Assembly (NCBI GenBank): GCA_964556005.1
Contig: CAZKUR010000054.1
Coordinates: 1 to 25,854 of the forward strand
From: CAZKUR01 sp964556005
GTDB taxonomy: Bacteria > Bacteroidota > Ignavibacteria > Ignavibacteriales > Ignavibacteriaceae
Length of the DNA: 25,854 nucleotides
Direction: 5' to 3'
Positions 1-7,353 of the stretch are shown piece by piece. Each line of letters begins with the position of its first letter. Position 1 is the stretch's first letter. The position numbers and the translations under genes are program-made. The notes beneath the pieces are model-generated. The model did no database searches, had not been told where the DNA came from, and was given only the letters and a program-made list of their open reading frames with translations.

Positions 1-2
1 AG

Positions 3-548
3 GATGCAAAGGAAGTACTAAGAACACTTGTTTACAAGGAAATTGAGCTGCAAACTAATGAAGGAATATGGTATCAAATGCGGATTTTGCCTTACCGGAC
101 AACAGGCAATATGATTGACGGTGTTGTGATTACGTTTTCGGATATTAACAGTCTGAAAACCGCTTATGATAAAATTAATAATCTGAATAATGATCTTCAA
201 CTTGCCCGCGCGTACGCTGATAATATCATTGATACGGTTAGAGAGTCCCTTCTTATCCTGGATAGGGATCTAAAGGTTCTCTCGGCTAACCGTTCTTTTT
301 ATAAATTGTTTAACACTGTCAGCGAAAATACGGTAGGCAAATTTATCTACGAACTCGACAATAATAATTGGGATATACCCCAACTGCGAGAGCTTCTTGA
401 GCAGGTATTAACCAAACATAATATTTTTGAGAATTATGAAATCGAATACGATTTTGTTGATGAAGGCAAGAAAAAATTACTATTGAATGCCCGTCAGATA
501 ATTCACGGAGAAGAAGAAACAAAACTGATTCTTCTTGCGATTCAATGA
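3..548 (+). CDS. C-terminal part of a CheB/CheR-type PAS sensor protein (5' truncated)
   Basis: The reading frame is open from base 3 and ends at a TGA, so only about 181 C-terminal residues are visible and the true start lies before the window. The segment with WYQMRILPYRT and DGVVITFSDI matches the PAS-like domain that follows the CheR methyltransferase domain in CheB-CheR fusion proteins. A short helical linker and a second PAS domain (from about LLILDRDLKVLSANRSFYKL) follow to the end. Such proteins are cytoplasmic and couple methyl-group chemistry with sensing; the catalytic domains themselves are not in the window. The PAS histidine kinase starts 25 nt downstream, and this pairing is common for the family. 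The internal ATG at 78 is only a mid-domain methionine, not a start. Family assignment is fairly sure; full architecture is inferred. Confidence 0.8.
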   Translation, partial: DAKEVLRTLVYKEIELQTNEGIWYQMRILPYRTTGNMIDGVVITFSDINSLKTAYDKINNLNNDLQLARAYADNIIDTVRESLLILDRDLKVLSANRSFYKLFNTVSENTVGKFIYELDNNNWDIPQLRELLEQVLTKHNIFENYEIEYDFVDEGKKKLLLNARQIIHGEEETKLILLAIQ

Positions 549-573
549 CAAAGTAAAAAAAAGAGGTTAAATA

Positions 574-1860
574 ATGAAAAAAATAAAACCCCAACCGGAT
601 AAACATACTCATGAATCTGTAAAGAAAAAATCAGCTACTAAGCCTAATAAAGCATCTGTTGATAATTTTGATGCTGTAAATAGACTTGTGCAAATGCTCC
701 AAGTCCACCAGATTGAACTGGAGCATCAAAACGAAGAACTTAGAATAGCGCAAGAAGAACTGGAAGTTTCGAGAAATAAATATGTTAACCTCTTTGACTT
801 TTCACCAGTCCCATACTTCACACTAGACATTGAGGGTGTAATTAAAGAAGTAAATTTGGTTGCCAGTACAATGATTGGGATTGACCGGAACAGATTAATC
901 GGCAAGAGATTTATTAGTTATGTGTCGCTTGATGATAGAGATATTTTTAAATCTTTTATTGAAAATGTTTTTACTTCAGCGGAAAAATATTCGTGCGAGT
1001 TAAAAGTACTCAGCAAAGATAAACGTCTATTCAATGTTCTGCTGGAAGGGTTGGAACTGAAAGACGACCTTGAGCCGGATAAAAAATGCCAGGTGGTGGT
1101 AATCGATTTGACCGAAAATAAGAGAGTAGTAAATTCATTAAAAGAATCCAACGAAAAGCTTGAAGTACTCAATGCTACCAAAGATAAATTTTTTTCAATA
1201 ATTGCGCATGATTTAAGAAACCCTTTTTATTCTTTGTTAGGTTTTTCAGAATTGCTTCTTAAGGAAATTGATACTTTATCCCCTAAAGAGATATTACAAT
1301 TTGCAAAGGGATTAAATGATGATTTGAAAAATCTTTATAGCCTTCTGGAAAATTTGTTGAATTGGTCATTGCTGCAAAGGAACTTGCTTGAGGTTAATCC
1401 GGCAGATCTTGACCTATTTGATGTAGTAAATAAAATTATTGGATTATTAAGTCAATCTGCTAAGGAGAAAAATATTTCCTTAACAAACAATATTAATAAA
1501 GGCACATTGGTTTATGCTGATAATGAAATGCTTCAGTTGGTTGTTCAAAACCTTATGATAAATGCCATCAAATTTACCAAGGCTGGAGGATTGGTATTTG
1601 TTTCTTCTATAGAGAAAGAAGGTTTTATCGAAGTATCTGTCCAGGATACCGGCATAGGAATCGATCCGGAAAAATCTTCAGAACTATTCAATTTCATTTC
1701 CTTATTTTCAACAGACGGAACCGGCGGAGAAAAAGGGACCGGGCTTGGATTACCACTTTGCAAAGAATTTATTGAAAAGAACGGCGGAAAAATATGGGTC
1801 AAAAGTGAATTAGGGAAAGGATCGAAATTTACATTCACAATACCCAAAATAATTTTATAA
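574..1860 (+). CDS. PAS-domain sensor histidine kinase
   Basis: A 428-residue cytoplasmic kinase with no membrane segment. Residues 1-30 are a basic, low-complexity leader. A coiled helix (about 36-70, rich in Glu/Gln) leads into a PAS domain (about 71-185, beginning near NLFDFSPVPYFTLD). The HisKA helix holds the phospho-accepting His212 in FFSIIAHDLRNPF. The ATPase domain has the N box around Asn326-Asn330 (QNLMINAIKFT), the G1 box DTGIGI at 358-363 and the G2 box GTGLGL at 388-393. The ATG is preceded by AAGAGG at 561-566 with a suitable spacer. It probably forms an operon with the upstream PAS/CheR protein. No response regulator is adjacent; the nearest are the NarL-type pair at 4626-6177. 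The ligand sensed by the PAS domain is unknown. Confidence 0.93.
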   Translation: MKKIKPQPDKHTHESVKKKSATKPNKASVDNFDAVNRLVQMLQVHQIELEHQNEELRIAQEELEVSRNKYVNLFDFSPVPYFTLDIEGVIKEVNLVASTMIGIDRNRLIGKRFISYVSLDDRDIFKSFIENVFTSAEKYSCELKVLSKDKRLFNVLLEGLELKDDLEPDKKCQVVVIDLTENKRVVNSLKESNEKLEVLNATKDKFFSIIAHDLRNPFYSLLGFSELLLKEIDTLSPKEILQFAKGLNDDLKNLYSLLENLLNWSLLQRNLLEVNPADLDLFDVVNKIIGLLSQSAKEKNISLTNNINKGTLVYADNEMLQLVVQNLMINAIKFTKAGGLVFVSSIEKEGFIEVSVQDTGIGIDPEKSSELFNFISLFSTDGTGGEKGTGLGLPLCKEFIEKNGGKIWVKSELGKGSKFTFTIPKIIL

Positions 1861-1862
1861 AT

Positions 1863-2233
1863 TTATTTCTGAACGCAGATCGCAAAACAAACTTTTATTC
1901 CCGGTTCAGATAATTTTGTTGTATCTATAATTATTTTTACATCGAATACGCATTTTAGCCGACGAATATTAATACTATTAATTGTATATGTGCTTCTTCC
2001 TCCGCATAATATAAAAACCTTTTGAGCAAAGTTTTCCGATCCTATGCTTCATATCTAAAACTGCAGAATGCTCGCATCATATTTATTGTCTTACGCACCG
2101 GGACACCCAAATTCATAGAGAATATTTCCTATTTCTTAAAAATTATCCGGAAGTCAGGAGTATTAATAATACCAGTACCTCTCTTGATATCTTTTCCCAA
2201 AAACACATGTTCTATCGAAATAAATAAAATCAT
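1863..2233 (-). pseudogene. Degenerate gene of unknown family, minus strand
   Basis: Read on the minus strand, an ATG at 2233 opens a protein-like frame (EHVFLGKDIKRGTGIINTP near its start). It meets one in-frame TAG at 2131-2129, continues with EIFSMNLGVPVRKTINMMRAF, and stops at 2044-2042. A second minus-strand frame, offset by one base and without any start codon of its own, runs from 2048 to a TAA at 1863 and contains GGRSTYTINSINIRRLKCVF. Together they would encode about 123 residues broken by one amber codon and one frameshift. I do not recognise the family. A plus-strand open frame at 2022-2243 lies over the same bases but has a TTG start and unconvincing composition. The evidence is the protein-like look and the unusual length of stop-free sequence; it could be chance. 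Confidence 0.3.
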
Positions 2234-2279
2234 GCTCAAGTAATTGTTTGGAATTGACTATTTCGGATTAGTTCCTCAC

Positions 2280-2330
2280 CCCAAAGATGTAGTCCCTTTT
2301 TCATCCCTTTAGCCGATTGATTGGTTTAAT
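2280..2330 (+). promoter_or_regulatory. Shared intergenic element, copy A
   Basis: Contains CCCTTTTTCATCCCTTTAG (2294-2312) followed by CCGATTGATT (2313-2322), the core seen in five other gaps of this window. The left arm CCAAAGAT roughly pairs with ATCCCTTTAG. The core ends 54 nt before the ATG at 2377, so it could be a promoter or operator for the lmo0937-like gene. Confidence 0.6.
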
Positions 2331-2376
2331 TACTCTTCGTAACTTAATATAAAATTTAAGTTAGAATGATGTTTAA

Positions 2377-2544
2377 ATGGAAAAGATGTTTAATACGTTA
2401 ACCTTACTCGCAATTATTTTGATAGTTTTGTGGTTTGCCGGATTGCTCACCGCCATCAATATAAGCGGCGCTATTCACATTCTTCTTGTATTTGCAATTA
2501 TAATTCTCTTAATGAAACTATTTAACAGACAGCGTGCATTTTAA
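2377..2544 (+). CDS. Small lmo0937-family-like membrane protein
   Basis: A 55-residue ORF with two hydrophobic segments separated by a short glycine-containing turn: LLAIILIVLWFAGLL (about 10-24) and GAIHILLVFAIIILLMKL (about 31-48), ending in a basic tail NRQR. This pattern (ILWxxGL..., then GxxxHILLVxAIIxLL) matches the lmo0937/DUF5670 family of tiny membrane proteins, known mostly from stress-responsive settings; molecular role unknown. The start could be the ATG at 2377 or the in-frame ATG three codons later (2386). The shared intergenic element A lies just upstream and the basic 40-residue protein downstream. Recognition is from memory of the family pattern. Confidence 0.75.
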   Translation: MEKMFNTLTLLAIILIVLWFAGLLTAINISGAIHILLVFAIIILLMKLFNRQRAF

Positions 2545-2726
2545 TTTTACAATTCATGCTGTACCATTATAAATTGCGATATACGGGAAAGCTTTACAAA
2601 AAGCGCAGTAACGGTTGCGGCTTCAATACTGAAACTTTTTAAACCCTATTTACTTGAGAAAAAAGAGACGAAAATAATCAAAATTTTATTCCGGGAAATC
2701 AATTATAATCAAAAGGAGAAAATAAA

Positions 2727-2849
2727 ATGAGTAAAGGTCAGAACGCTAAAAAAGGTTCGAAAAAGGAACCACAAAAAACAATGAAAGAAAAAAAAGCGGC
2801 TAAAAGAGATAAGAAAACTGAAAAGAAGAGCTTTGTGATCGTAGAATAA
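2727..2849 (+). CDS. Short lysine-rich hypothetical protein
   Basis: A 40-residue, very basic, hydrophilic protein (MSKGQNAKKGSKKEP... ending SFVIVE). A strong AAGGAG (2713-2718) sits 8 nt before the ATG, which makes translation likely despite the small size. Almost half of the residues are Lys and none are Cys, so it is probably disordered; nucleic-acid or membrane-surface contact is possible but unproven. Similar short KxxKKEPxKTxKEKKAxK proteins occur as hypotheticals in Bacteroidota-type genomes. It follows the lmo0937-like gene by 182 nt and may share its element-A promoter. Confidence 0.65.
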   Translation: MSKGQNAKKGSKKEPQKTMKEKKAAKRDKKTEKKSFVIVE

Positions 2850-2854
2850 TAATA

Positions 2855-4417
2855 TTGTTTTCATGTTATTTTTGTTTTTTTTCGGAAATAAAGTTTATAC
2901 GTAAAATTTTTCCGGCTGTAATTGCACTCGTGGGAGTCAGTCTGATCATTATTCTTACTAACCAGTATGGCGCAGGTGTATCGCCTGATTCTGTTTATTA
3001 CATTTCAGTTGCAAGGCATATAGCAGACGGCACCGGTTTTATCGGATATGATGGTTATTACTTTGTACTTCAGCCTCCTCTTTATCCGTTATTATTAGCG
3101 GCAATAGAAAAAATATTTTTCATTGACCCTTTGATATCCGCTGGCTATTTAAATGCAATTCTTTTAGGCCTAATCGTATACCTTTCCGGTTTATTTCTAT
3201 TAAAGAGTTTAAGGTCTCTGGTTTTAGCTATAACCGGAACAGTAGCACTTTTAGCATCATTTGTATTTTTTCAAAATTTTCTGATTGCATTATCGGAACC
3301 TCTTTTCATTTTATTTGTCCTTCTGTATTTGTATTACTTTGATATTTACACAGTAAAAGGAAATATTTCTTCGCTTCTTCTTTTTTCGATAGCAGCGGCA
3401 TTAGCCTGCCTGACCCGTTACGTCGGAGTTATACTAATTTTAACGGGGGCAATAAGCATCTTTGTTTGGGGAAGGAAATCCTTTAAGGAAATGTTCCGGC
3501 ATTTAACCATCTTCCTTCTTATAACAATTTTACCAGCCGGCTTATGGATTTTAAGGAATTATTTTTTATCAGGCACTTTCGTTGGGCAGAGGGCAGATTC
3601 ATCCTACACTTTACTTGAAAATCTAATATTCTTATTCAACACGATTCTTAAATGGTACTTGCCTTTCCAAATAAACGGGCAGCAATTGTTTTTTATAGTT
3701 CTAATTATTTCTGCCGGAATTTTAGCCGGAATTGTTTTAATACATAGATGGAAAAAGGAAAAATTAAGATTGCAGCAAATAGGTCCGGTATTGATCTTTA
3801 CATTTTTTTATTTAGGAATAATAGTCATCTCATCAACTACCACCGCATATGACAAAATTGCCAATAGATTATTATCGCCTGTTTTTGTGCCTTCAATATT
3901 TATTATATTCTTTATTTTGGATGACATATTAAAATGGTTATCAAATAGATTCCATCAAAGATTTATATCAATTGTGTTTTTGATTGGAATAATCGCCTGG
4001 ATGGCATACCCTGCAGTGCAGACAATTTATAACATCGAATATTATATTAAACAATCCGGATGGGAATACAACAGCAAGTCATGGAAGGACAACTCGGTTA
4101 TTAGATATCTAAATAATCATCCGCAGCTTAAATCAGGCTATTCATTTTACAGCAATGTTCCAGAAGCGGTTTACATTTTAACAAACAAAGAAACGGAGTG
4201 GAGCCCTGCTAAAACCTTATATAATTCTAATCAACTATTAAATACAAATCAGGCTGCAAAAAATATGTGGCAGGGGAAAAACAAGGCCTATCTTATTTGG
4301 TTCAATAATATTGACCGCGATTTTTTATTTACCATTGCTGAACTGCAGAAAAATACCGATTTGGTAAAGGTTGTCCAACTTAAAGATGGCGAGATTTATA
4401 CAATTACGAAAAAGTGA
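2855..4417 (+). CDS. Multi-pass GT-C-type glycosyltransferase (ArnT/PMT-like)
   Basis: About 520 residues with roughly eleven hydrophobic segments spread over residues 15-390, then a soluble C-terminal domain. The first outside loop carries GVSPDSVYYISVARHI with Asp45, the position of the catalytic Asp in GT-C glycosyltransferases, followed by the typical QPPLYPLL (73-80) ahead of the second helix. These enzymes use polyprenyl-phosphate sugars on the outer face of the inner membrane to modify lipids or proteins; substrate and acceptor cannot be read from the sequence. The start is uncertain: the frame begins at TTG 2855, 5 nt after the preceding stop, with no ATG in its first 50 codons. The N-terminal Phe/Cys-rich stretch may not be translated. 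Confidence 0.82.
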   Translation: MFSCYFCFFSEIKFIRKIFPAVIALVGVSLIIILTNQYGAGVSPDSVYYISVARHIADGTGFIGYDGYYFVLQPPLYPLLLAAIEKIFFIDPLISAGYLNAILLGLIVYLSGLFLLKSLRSLVLAITGTVALLASFVFFQNFLIALSEPLFILFVLLYLYYFDIYTVKGNISSLLLFSIAAALACLTRYVGVILILTGAISIFVWGRKSFKEMFRHLTIFLLITILPAGLWILRNYFLSGTFVGQRADSSYTLLENLIFLFNTILKWYLPFQINGQQLFFIVLIISAGILAGIVLIHRWKKEKLRLQQIGPVLIFTFFYLGIIVISSTTTAYDKIANRLLSPVFVPSIFIIFFILDDILKWLSNRFHQRFISIVFLIGIIAWMAYPAVQTIYNIEYYIKQSGWEYNSKSWKDNSVIRYLNNHPQLKSGYSFYSNVPEAVYILTNKETEWSPAKTLYNSNQLLNTNQAAKNMWQGKNKAYLIWFNNIDRDFLFTIAELQKNTDLVKVVQLKDGEIYTITKK

Positions 4418-4625
4418 TTTTTTTAAAGAAATAGCGTAAATCAAGCTGATAAAATGATTTAAAATTCATTTATTAGAGAAATTGTAGCAGCAAAATAGTG
4501 TACACCCATTATTTTCTTAGAAAATTATGCATATCTGACTGCATTAATTTGAAATAAATGTTATAAATCATTATAATATAACGATTGCTTAAAAATCATT
4601 TATTCATTAAAAACGAACCTACTTA

Positions 4626-5318
4626 ATGAAAAAAATCTCAATATTAGTTATCGAAGACAACCGGCTTTTACGTGATGGTATTGCGACAATGCTCAAAAAG
4701 CAGCCTGATATGCATGTTGCGGCTACTTTTGGTAACGGCGAAAATATATTAAAAATGATAGATAAGCATAAGCCTGACATATTGCTTCTTGATCTCGGTT
4801 TACGAAATCAAAACAGCCTGCAAATTGTTAAATTAGCTAAACAGAATTTCCCGGAAACCAAAATTATCATAATGGATCTTATACCGCTGCAAGAAGATGT
4901 TTTCGAATTTGTCCAGGCGGGAGTATTAGGATTCATACTCAAAGATGCAAATGTTACCGAATTTTATAAAACTATCCGCAACGTTTATCAGGGCATTAAA
5001 GTTTTACCGCCGCAATTAACCGGCTCACTTTTTTCTCAGATTGTTGAACATGCAATCAATGGTTCCAAACCTTCTTTAATCATTGATTCTATTCGTATGA
5101 CAAAACGGGAACGGCAGGTGATTGAATTAATTTCAGACGGTTCTACCAATAAAGAGATTGCACAAAAACTGCATCTATCAACCTATACGGTAAAAAGTCA
5201 TGTTCATAACATACTTGAAAAATTATCACTCCATACTCGTATCCAAATTGCAAACTATGCTCATTTTTCCGACTCATATAATACGGCAATCGATACAACT
5301 TCATTACTCGATGAGTAA
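4626..5318 (+). CDS. NarL/LuxR-type response regulator, first of a tandem pair
   Basis: A 230-residue two-domain regulator. Receiver domain (about 3-120): acidic pocket Glu10-Asp11, phospho-accepting Asp56 in DILLLDLGLR, and conserved Lys106 in FILKDA. The switch Thr/Ser that normally follows beta-4 is replaced by Asp84 (KIIIMDLIP). A LuxR-type helix-turn-helix lies at about 165-220 (MTKRERQVIELISDG...NKEIAQKL...YTVKSHVHNILEKL). The gene is followed 169 nt later by a close paralog of the same length and motifs, so the two arose by tandem duplication. No kinase is adjacent; the PAS kinase at 574 is a possible partner. It probably binds DNA as a dimer, with targets unknown. Confidence 0.93.
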   Translation: MKKISILVIEDNRLLRDGIATMLKKQPDMHVAATFGNGENILKMIDKHKPDILLLDLGLRNQNSLQIVKLAKQNFPETKIIIMDLIPLQEDVFEFVQAGVLGFILKDANVTEFYKTIRNVYQGIKVLPPQLTGSLFSQIVEHAINGSKPSLIIDSIRMTKRERQVIELISDGSTNKEIAQKLHLSTYTVKSHVHNILEKLSLHTRIQIANYAHFSDSYNTAIDTTSLLDE

Positions 5319-5336
5319 CTAACGGTTATTAACCTA

Positions 5337-5386
5337 CCCAAAAGATTTAATTCCTTTTTCATCCTTTTGACCGATTGAATTTAAAT
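5337..5386 (+). promoter_or_regulatory. Shared intergenic element, copy B
   Basis: CAAAAGAT (5339-5346), CCTTTTTCATCCTTTTGA (5353-5370), then CCGATTGAAT (5371-5380). The first arm pairs imperfectly with ATCCTTTTG. It lies in the gap between the two response regulator genes, 107 nt before the second one's start, and suggests separate control of the second paralog. Confidence 0.6.
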
Positions 5387-5487
5387 CCTAATTATAAGCA
5401 TATTGTATTTGGTAATTATATAGATACCTAAATTGGTCAATTATCATAAGTTTTATTATAAATTATTAGATTTTTAGAGATTTTACT

Positions 5488-6177
5488 ATGAAAAAAATAA
5501 GATTATTACTTATTGAAGATAATCGCCTTCTCAGGGATGGAATTCTAAAGATTTTAAAACCTCATAAGGATATTGTTATTATTGCCGCATCGGGGGAGGG
5601 TAAAGATACTCTTGTAAAAATAAAGCAGTTAAAACCAAATGTGATTCTTTTGGATTTAGGATTGCGAAGTCTAAACAGTTTACACGTAGTAGGAATAGTG
5701 AAGAAAGATTTCCCGGGAGCTAAAATCATTATAATGGATCTTGCACCTGTTCAATCCGATATTCTGCAGTATGTAAAAGCAGGTGCTAACGGTTTCATTC
5801 TTAAAGATGCATCGCTTGATGACTTTTTAGTCACGATACGTACTGTAGCTGATGGGTCAACTGTCCTTCCGCCGCTTTTAGTTGATTCCCTTTTCTCCCA
5901 GATTGTTGATCATGCTTTAAGAGAGGGTAGTTCCAAATTGAAAGAAGCGGTGAAAATGACCAAACGTGAACGTGAAGTTATAGGATTGCTTGGAGACGGT
6001 TTGAGTAATAAGGAAATAGCACAAAAAACTCATATATCAACCTATACGGTTAAAAGTCACATTCATAATATTATGGAAAAACTTGCCTTACATACTCGCT
6101 TGGAGATTGCCAAATATTCTTATTCAGGAGAAACTCTTAAAACAATTGCAAAAAGTATTTCAATGATGAATAATTAA
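5488..6177 (+). CDS. NarL/LuxR-type response regulator, second of a tandem pair
   Basis: 229 residues, aligned end to end with the upstream regulator. The receiver has Glu10-Asp11, phospho-acceptor Asp56 (VILLDLGLR), Asp84 in place of the switch Thr/Ser (KIIIMDLAP) and Lys106 (FILKDA). The C-terminal LuxR helix-turn-helix (about 164-219) has a recognition region nearly identical to the paralog (STYTVKSH), so the two may bind similar DNA sites and could form heterodimers. Divergence is concentrated between the domains and in the last 15 residues. Unlike the first copy, it has the shared element B in its upstream region, so it may belong to the element-linked regulon or control it. Function beyond DNA-binding regulator is not visible. 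Confidence 0.93.
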   Translation: MKKIRLLLIEDNRLLRDGILKILKPHKDIVIIAASGEGKDTLVKIKQLKPNVILLDLGLRSLNSLHVVGIVKKDFPGAKIIIMDLAPVQSDILQYVKAGANGFILKDASLDDFLVTIRTVADGSTVLPPLLVDSLFSQIVDHALREGSSKLKEAVKMTKREREVIGLLGDGLSNKEIAQKTHISTYTVKSHIHNIMEKLALHTRLEIAKYSYSGETLKTIAKSISMMNN

Positions 6178-6218
6178 TTCATAATTGAAGGTAATGGATT
6201 ATAACTTAAGGTAATTAG

Positions 6219-6563
6219 ATGTATATTGACTGGTGTAAATGCATACTTCAATCAAGGTGCAGATTAAATTCGCTTAATTTAAAAAATGATTATTTTGATA
6301 ACCGGATAGGGGTTTATGTTATCTGGAGCGGTAATGATAAGAGCAAAATAGTAAGCATTGGACGAGGGATTATCCGGGATGAATTAGTTAAGATGAAAAA
6401 TAATAAAAGTGTTCAGGATTACGGGCCTGATTTATTTGTAACCTGGGCTGAAATACCCAAAGATTCTTTGGAAGGCGTTGAAGCTTATCTCTGCAGTAAA
6501 TTAAATCCTTTGGATCATCATACCACAAAAAGTGTTGATTTGATTGATGTTAATTTACCATAG
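6219..6563 (+). CDS. GIY-YIG-like domain protein (hypothetical)
   Basis: 114 residues. The core looks like a compact, divergent GIY-YIG fold: GVYVIWSG (31-38) for the first strand, IVSIGRGIIRDEL (44-56) where the second motif (YIG) and the conserved Arg (Arg53) would fall, and GVEAYLCSKLNPL (87-99) with Glu88 at the usual place of the metal-binding Glu. The Tyr residues of both signature motifs are altered (YIG is SIG), so nuclease activity is uncertain. Similar stand-alone proteins ending in a PVNLP-type tail occur widely as hypotheticals; here the tail is DVNLP. It starts 41 nt after the second response regulator and may be co-transcribed. The first 25 residues look atypical and the start may be later. 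Confidence 0.55.
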   Translation: MYIDWCKCILQSRCRLNSLNLKNDYFDNRIGVYVIWSGNDKSKIVSIGRGIIRDELVKMKNNKSVQDYGPDLFVTWAEIPKDSLEGVEAYLCSKLNPLDHHTTKSVDLIDVNLP

Positions 6564-6597
6564 TTGAAATTGATTAGAAAAAGAATTCAATTGGGAA

Positions 6598-6669
6598 ATG
6601 GATCGCTTTTTCAGCAGAATAATTTTGGCTTTAAAAGAAAACGTAAGGACAATGCAGCCGATGTTATAA
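6598..6669 (+). CDS. Possible 23-residue micro-ORF, tail repeated at 9132
   Basis: ATG at 6598 to TAA at 6669, a short peptide ending in KENVRTMQPML. A second copy of the tail (KENVKTMQPMF then stop) is found at about 9132-9173. Between the two copies the differences in this frame are mostly silent or conservative (Arg/Lys), whereas the neighbouring frame would change charge and identity more. That suggests this frame was once or still is translated. The ribosome site is weak. It could also be the fossil end of a longer gene. Confidence 0.25.
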   Translation: MDRFFSRIILALKENVRTMQPML

Positions 6670-6719
6670 TAAAATAATCCATAATCCGTTCTATTTGATC
6701 TTTTCTTGCTCCTCTTATT

Positions 6720-6766
6720 AGGTCTAAGGATTAATCCCTTTTCAATCCATTAGATTTATTTGTTTT
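6720..6766 (+). promoter_or_regulatory. Shared intergenic element, copy C
   Basis: TCTAAGGATTAATCCCTTTT (6723-6742), then CAATCCATTAG and GATTTATTTGTTTT. It includes the 10-bp palindrome GGATTAATCC (6728-6737). It forms a subtype with copy D, and both sit at the end of a longer repeated stretch. Downstream are only small ORFs and then the exported protein at 7354. Confidence 0.55.
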
Positions 6767-6879
6767 GGAAAGTAATTTAATGTTTTTACTGATGATAATG
6801 ATTAGCAGAACTGTAGTATTATCTATTACTTCCGCAAGATGCTAAAATGATTTAAAAGAAATAATCAGAGATGTTCTGA

Positions 6880-7044
6880 TGGGTAATTTTCATTAAAAAT
6901 CGTGAATTTAATGTAAGTAATGGCGAAAATAATCTTTATAGTTTTACAAAAAGATTAGATAAAAAATATATTCACGAAGAAATTCAAAACGTACTGGCTG
7001 TTGAGTATGTTATGAATAAAATTAGACTGGGAAATAATCATTAA
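6880..7044 (+). pseudogene. Small open frame lacking a start codon
   Basis: A stop-free stretch ends at TAA 7044 and reads like protein (VSNGENNLYSFTKRLDKKY, then HEEIQNVLAVEYVMNKIRL). There is no ATG, GTG or TTG at its head: the nearest upstream ATG in frame (6871) meets a TGA after two codons. It may be the remnant of a small gene or start at ATT. Family not recognised. Confidence 0.25.
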
Positions 7045-7078
7045 TGTAAATTGACTTAGGAGAATATGAAGATAAAAA

Positions 7079-7222
7079 ATGGTTTTACCGCCGCAGGAAG
7101 ATAGAAGAGTAGAACAAAATATTCCCCGGGTTAAAAAAGAAGTGCTTGTCCAACCGGATGAATTTCACAAACAAAAAGGCAAAACAGAGCAAGAACCCAA
7201 AAAAGATGAGCGTAAAAAGTGA
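7079..7222 (+). CDS. Small hydrophilic hypothetical protein
   Basis: 47 residues, highly charged, no hydrophobic segment, beginning MVLPPQEDRRVEQNIPRVKK and ending in a Lys/Asp/Glu-rich tail (KKDERKK). AGGAGA at 7058-7063 is somewhat far (15 nt) from the ATG at 7079; it is better placed for an ATG at 7066 in another frame, which stops after 12 codons. A one-base shift near 7070-7078 could therefore have separated the ribosome site from the gene. The composition resembles small disordered stress-type proteins. It precedes the exported protein by 131 nt. No function can be assigned. Confidence 0.4.
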   Translation: MVLPPQEDRRVEQNIPRVKKEVLVQPDEFHKQKGKTEQEPKKDERKK

Positions 7223-7353
7223 TTATGTTTTGCTTTTTATGCCGGAAAATTCATTAAATCAATGCTTGTTTTTAGTACTGATCTTGAGGCTTTGACTTTA
7301 TAATTGTTTGGCGGAATCTGAATTATCAACAATTTAGATATTGGAGTATTCAT

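Larger units (their letters stand above)
6564..7353. other. Long gap with micro-ORFs and element C
   Basis: No long gene. It contains the micro-ORF at 6598, element C, a frame of 54 codons without a start at 6880-7044, and the 47-residue ORF at 7079. A 21-codon frame at 6780-6845 also exists but lacks support. The rest is AT-rich with nothing I can name. Confidence 0.6.

Noticed and set aside
1545..1847. Minus-strand open frame opposite the histidine kinase
   Set aside because: Mirror frame of the conserved ATPase domain; the plus-strand protein has clear motifs.
2022..2243. Plus-strand open frame of 73 codons
   Set aside because: TTG start without ribosome site and composition not protein-like; the opposite strand over the same bases looks more coding, and element A lies downstream of it.
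2556..2642. 28-codon frame after the lmo0937-like gene
   Set aside because: No ribosome site and no recognisable features; likely chance.
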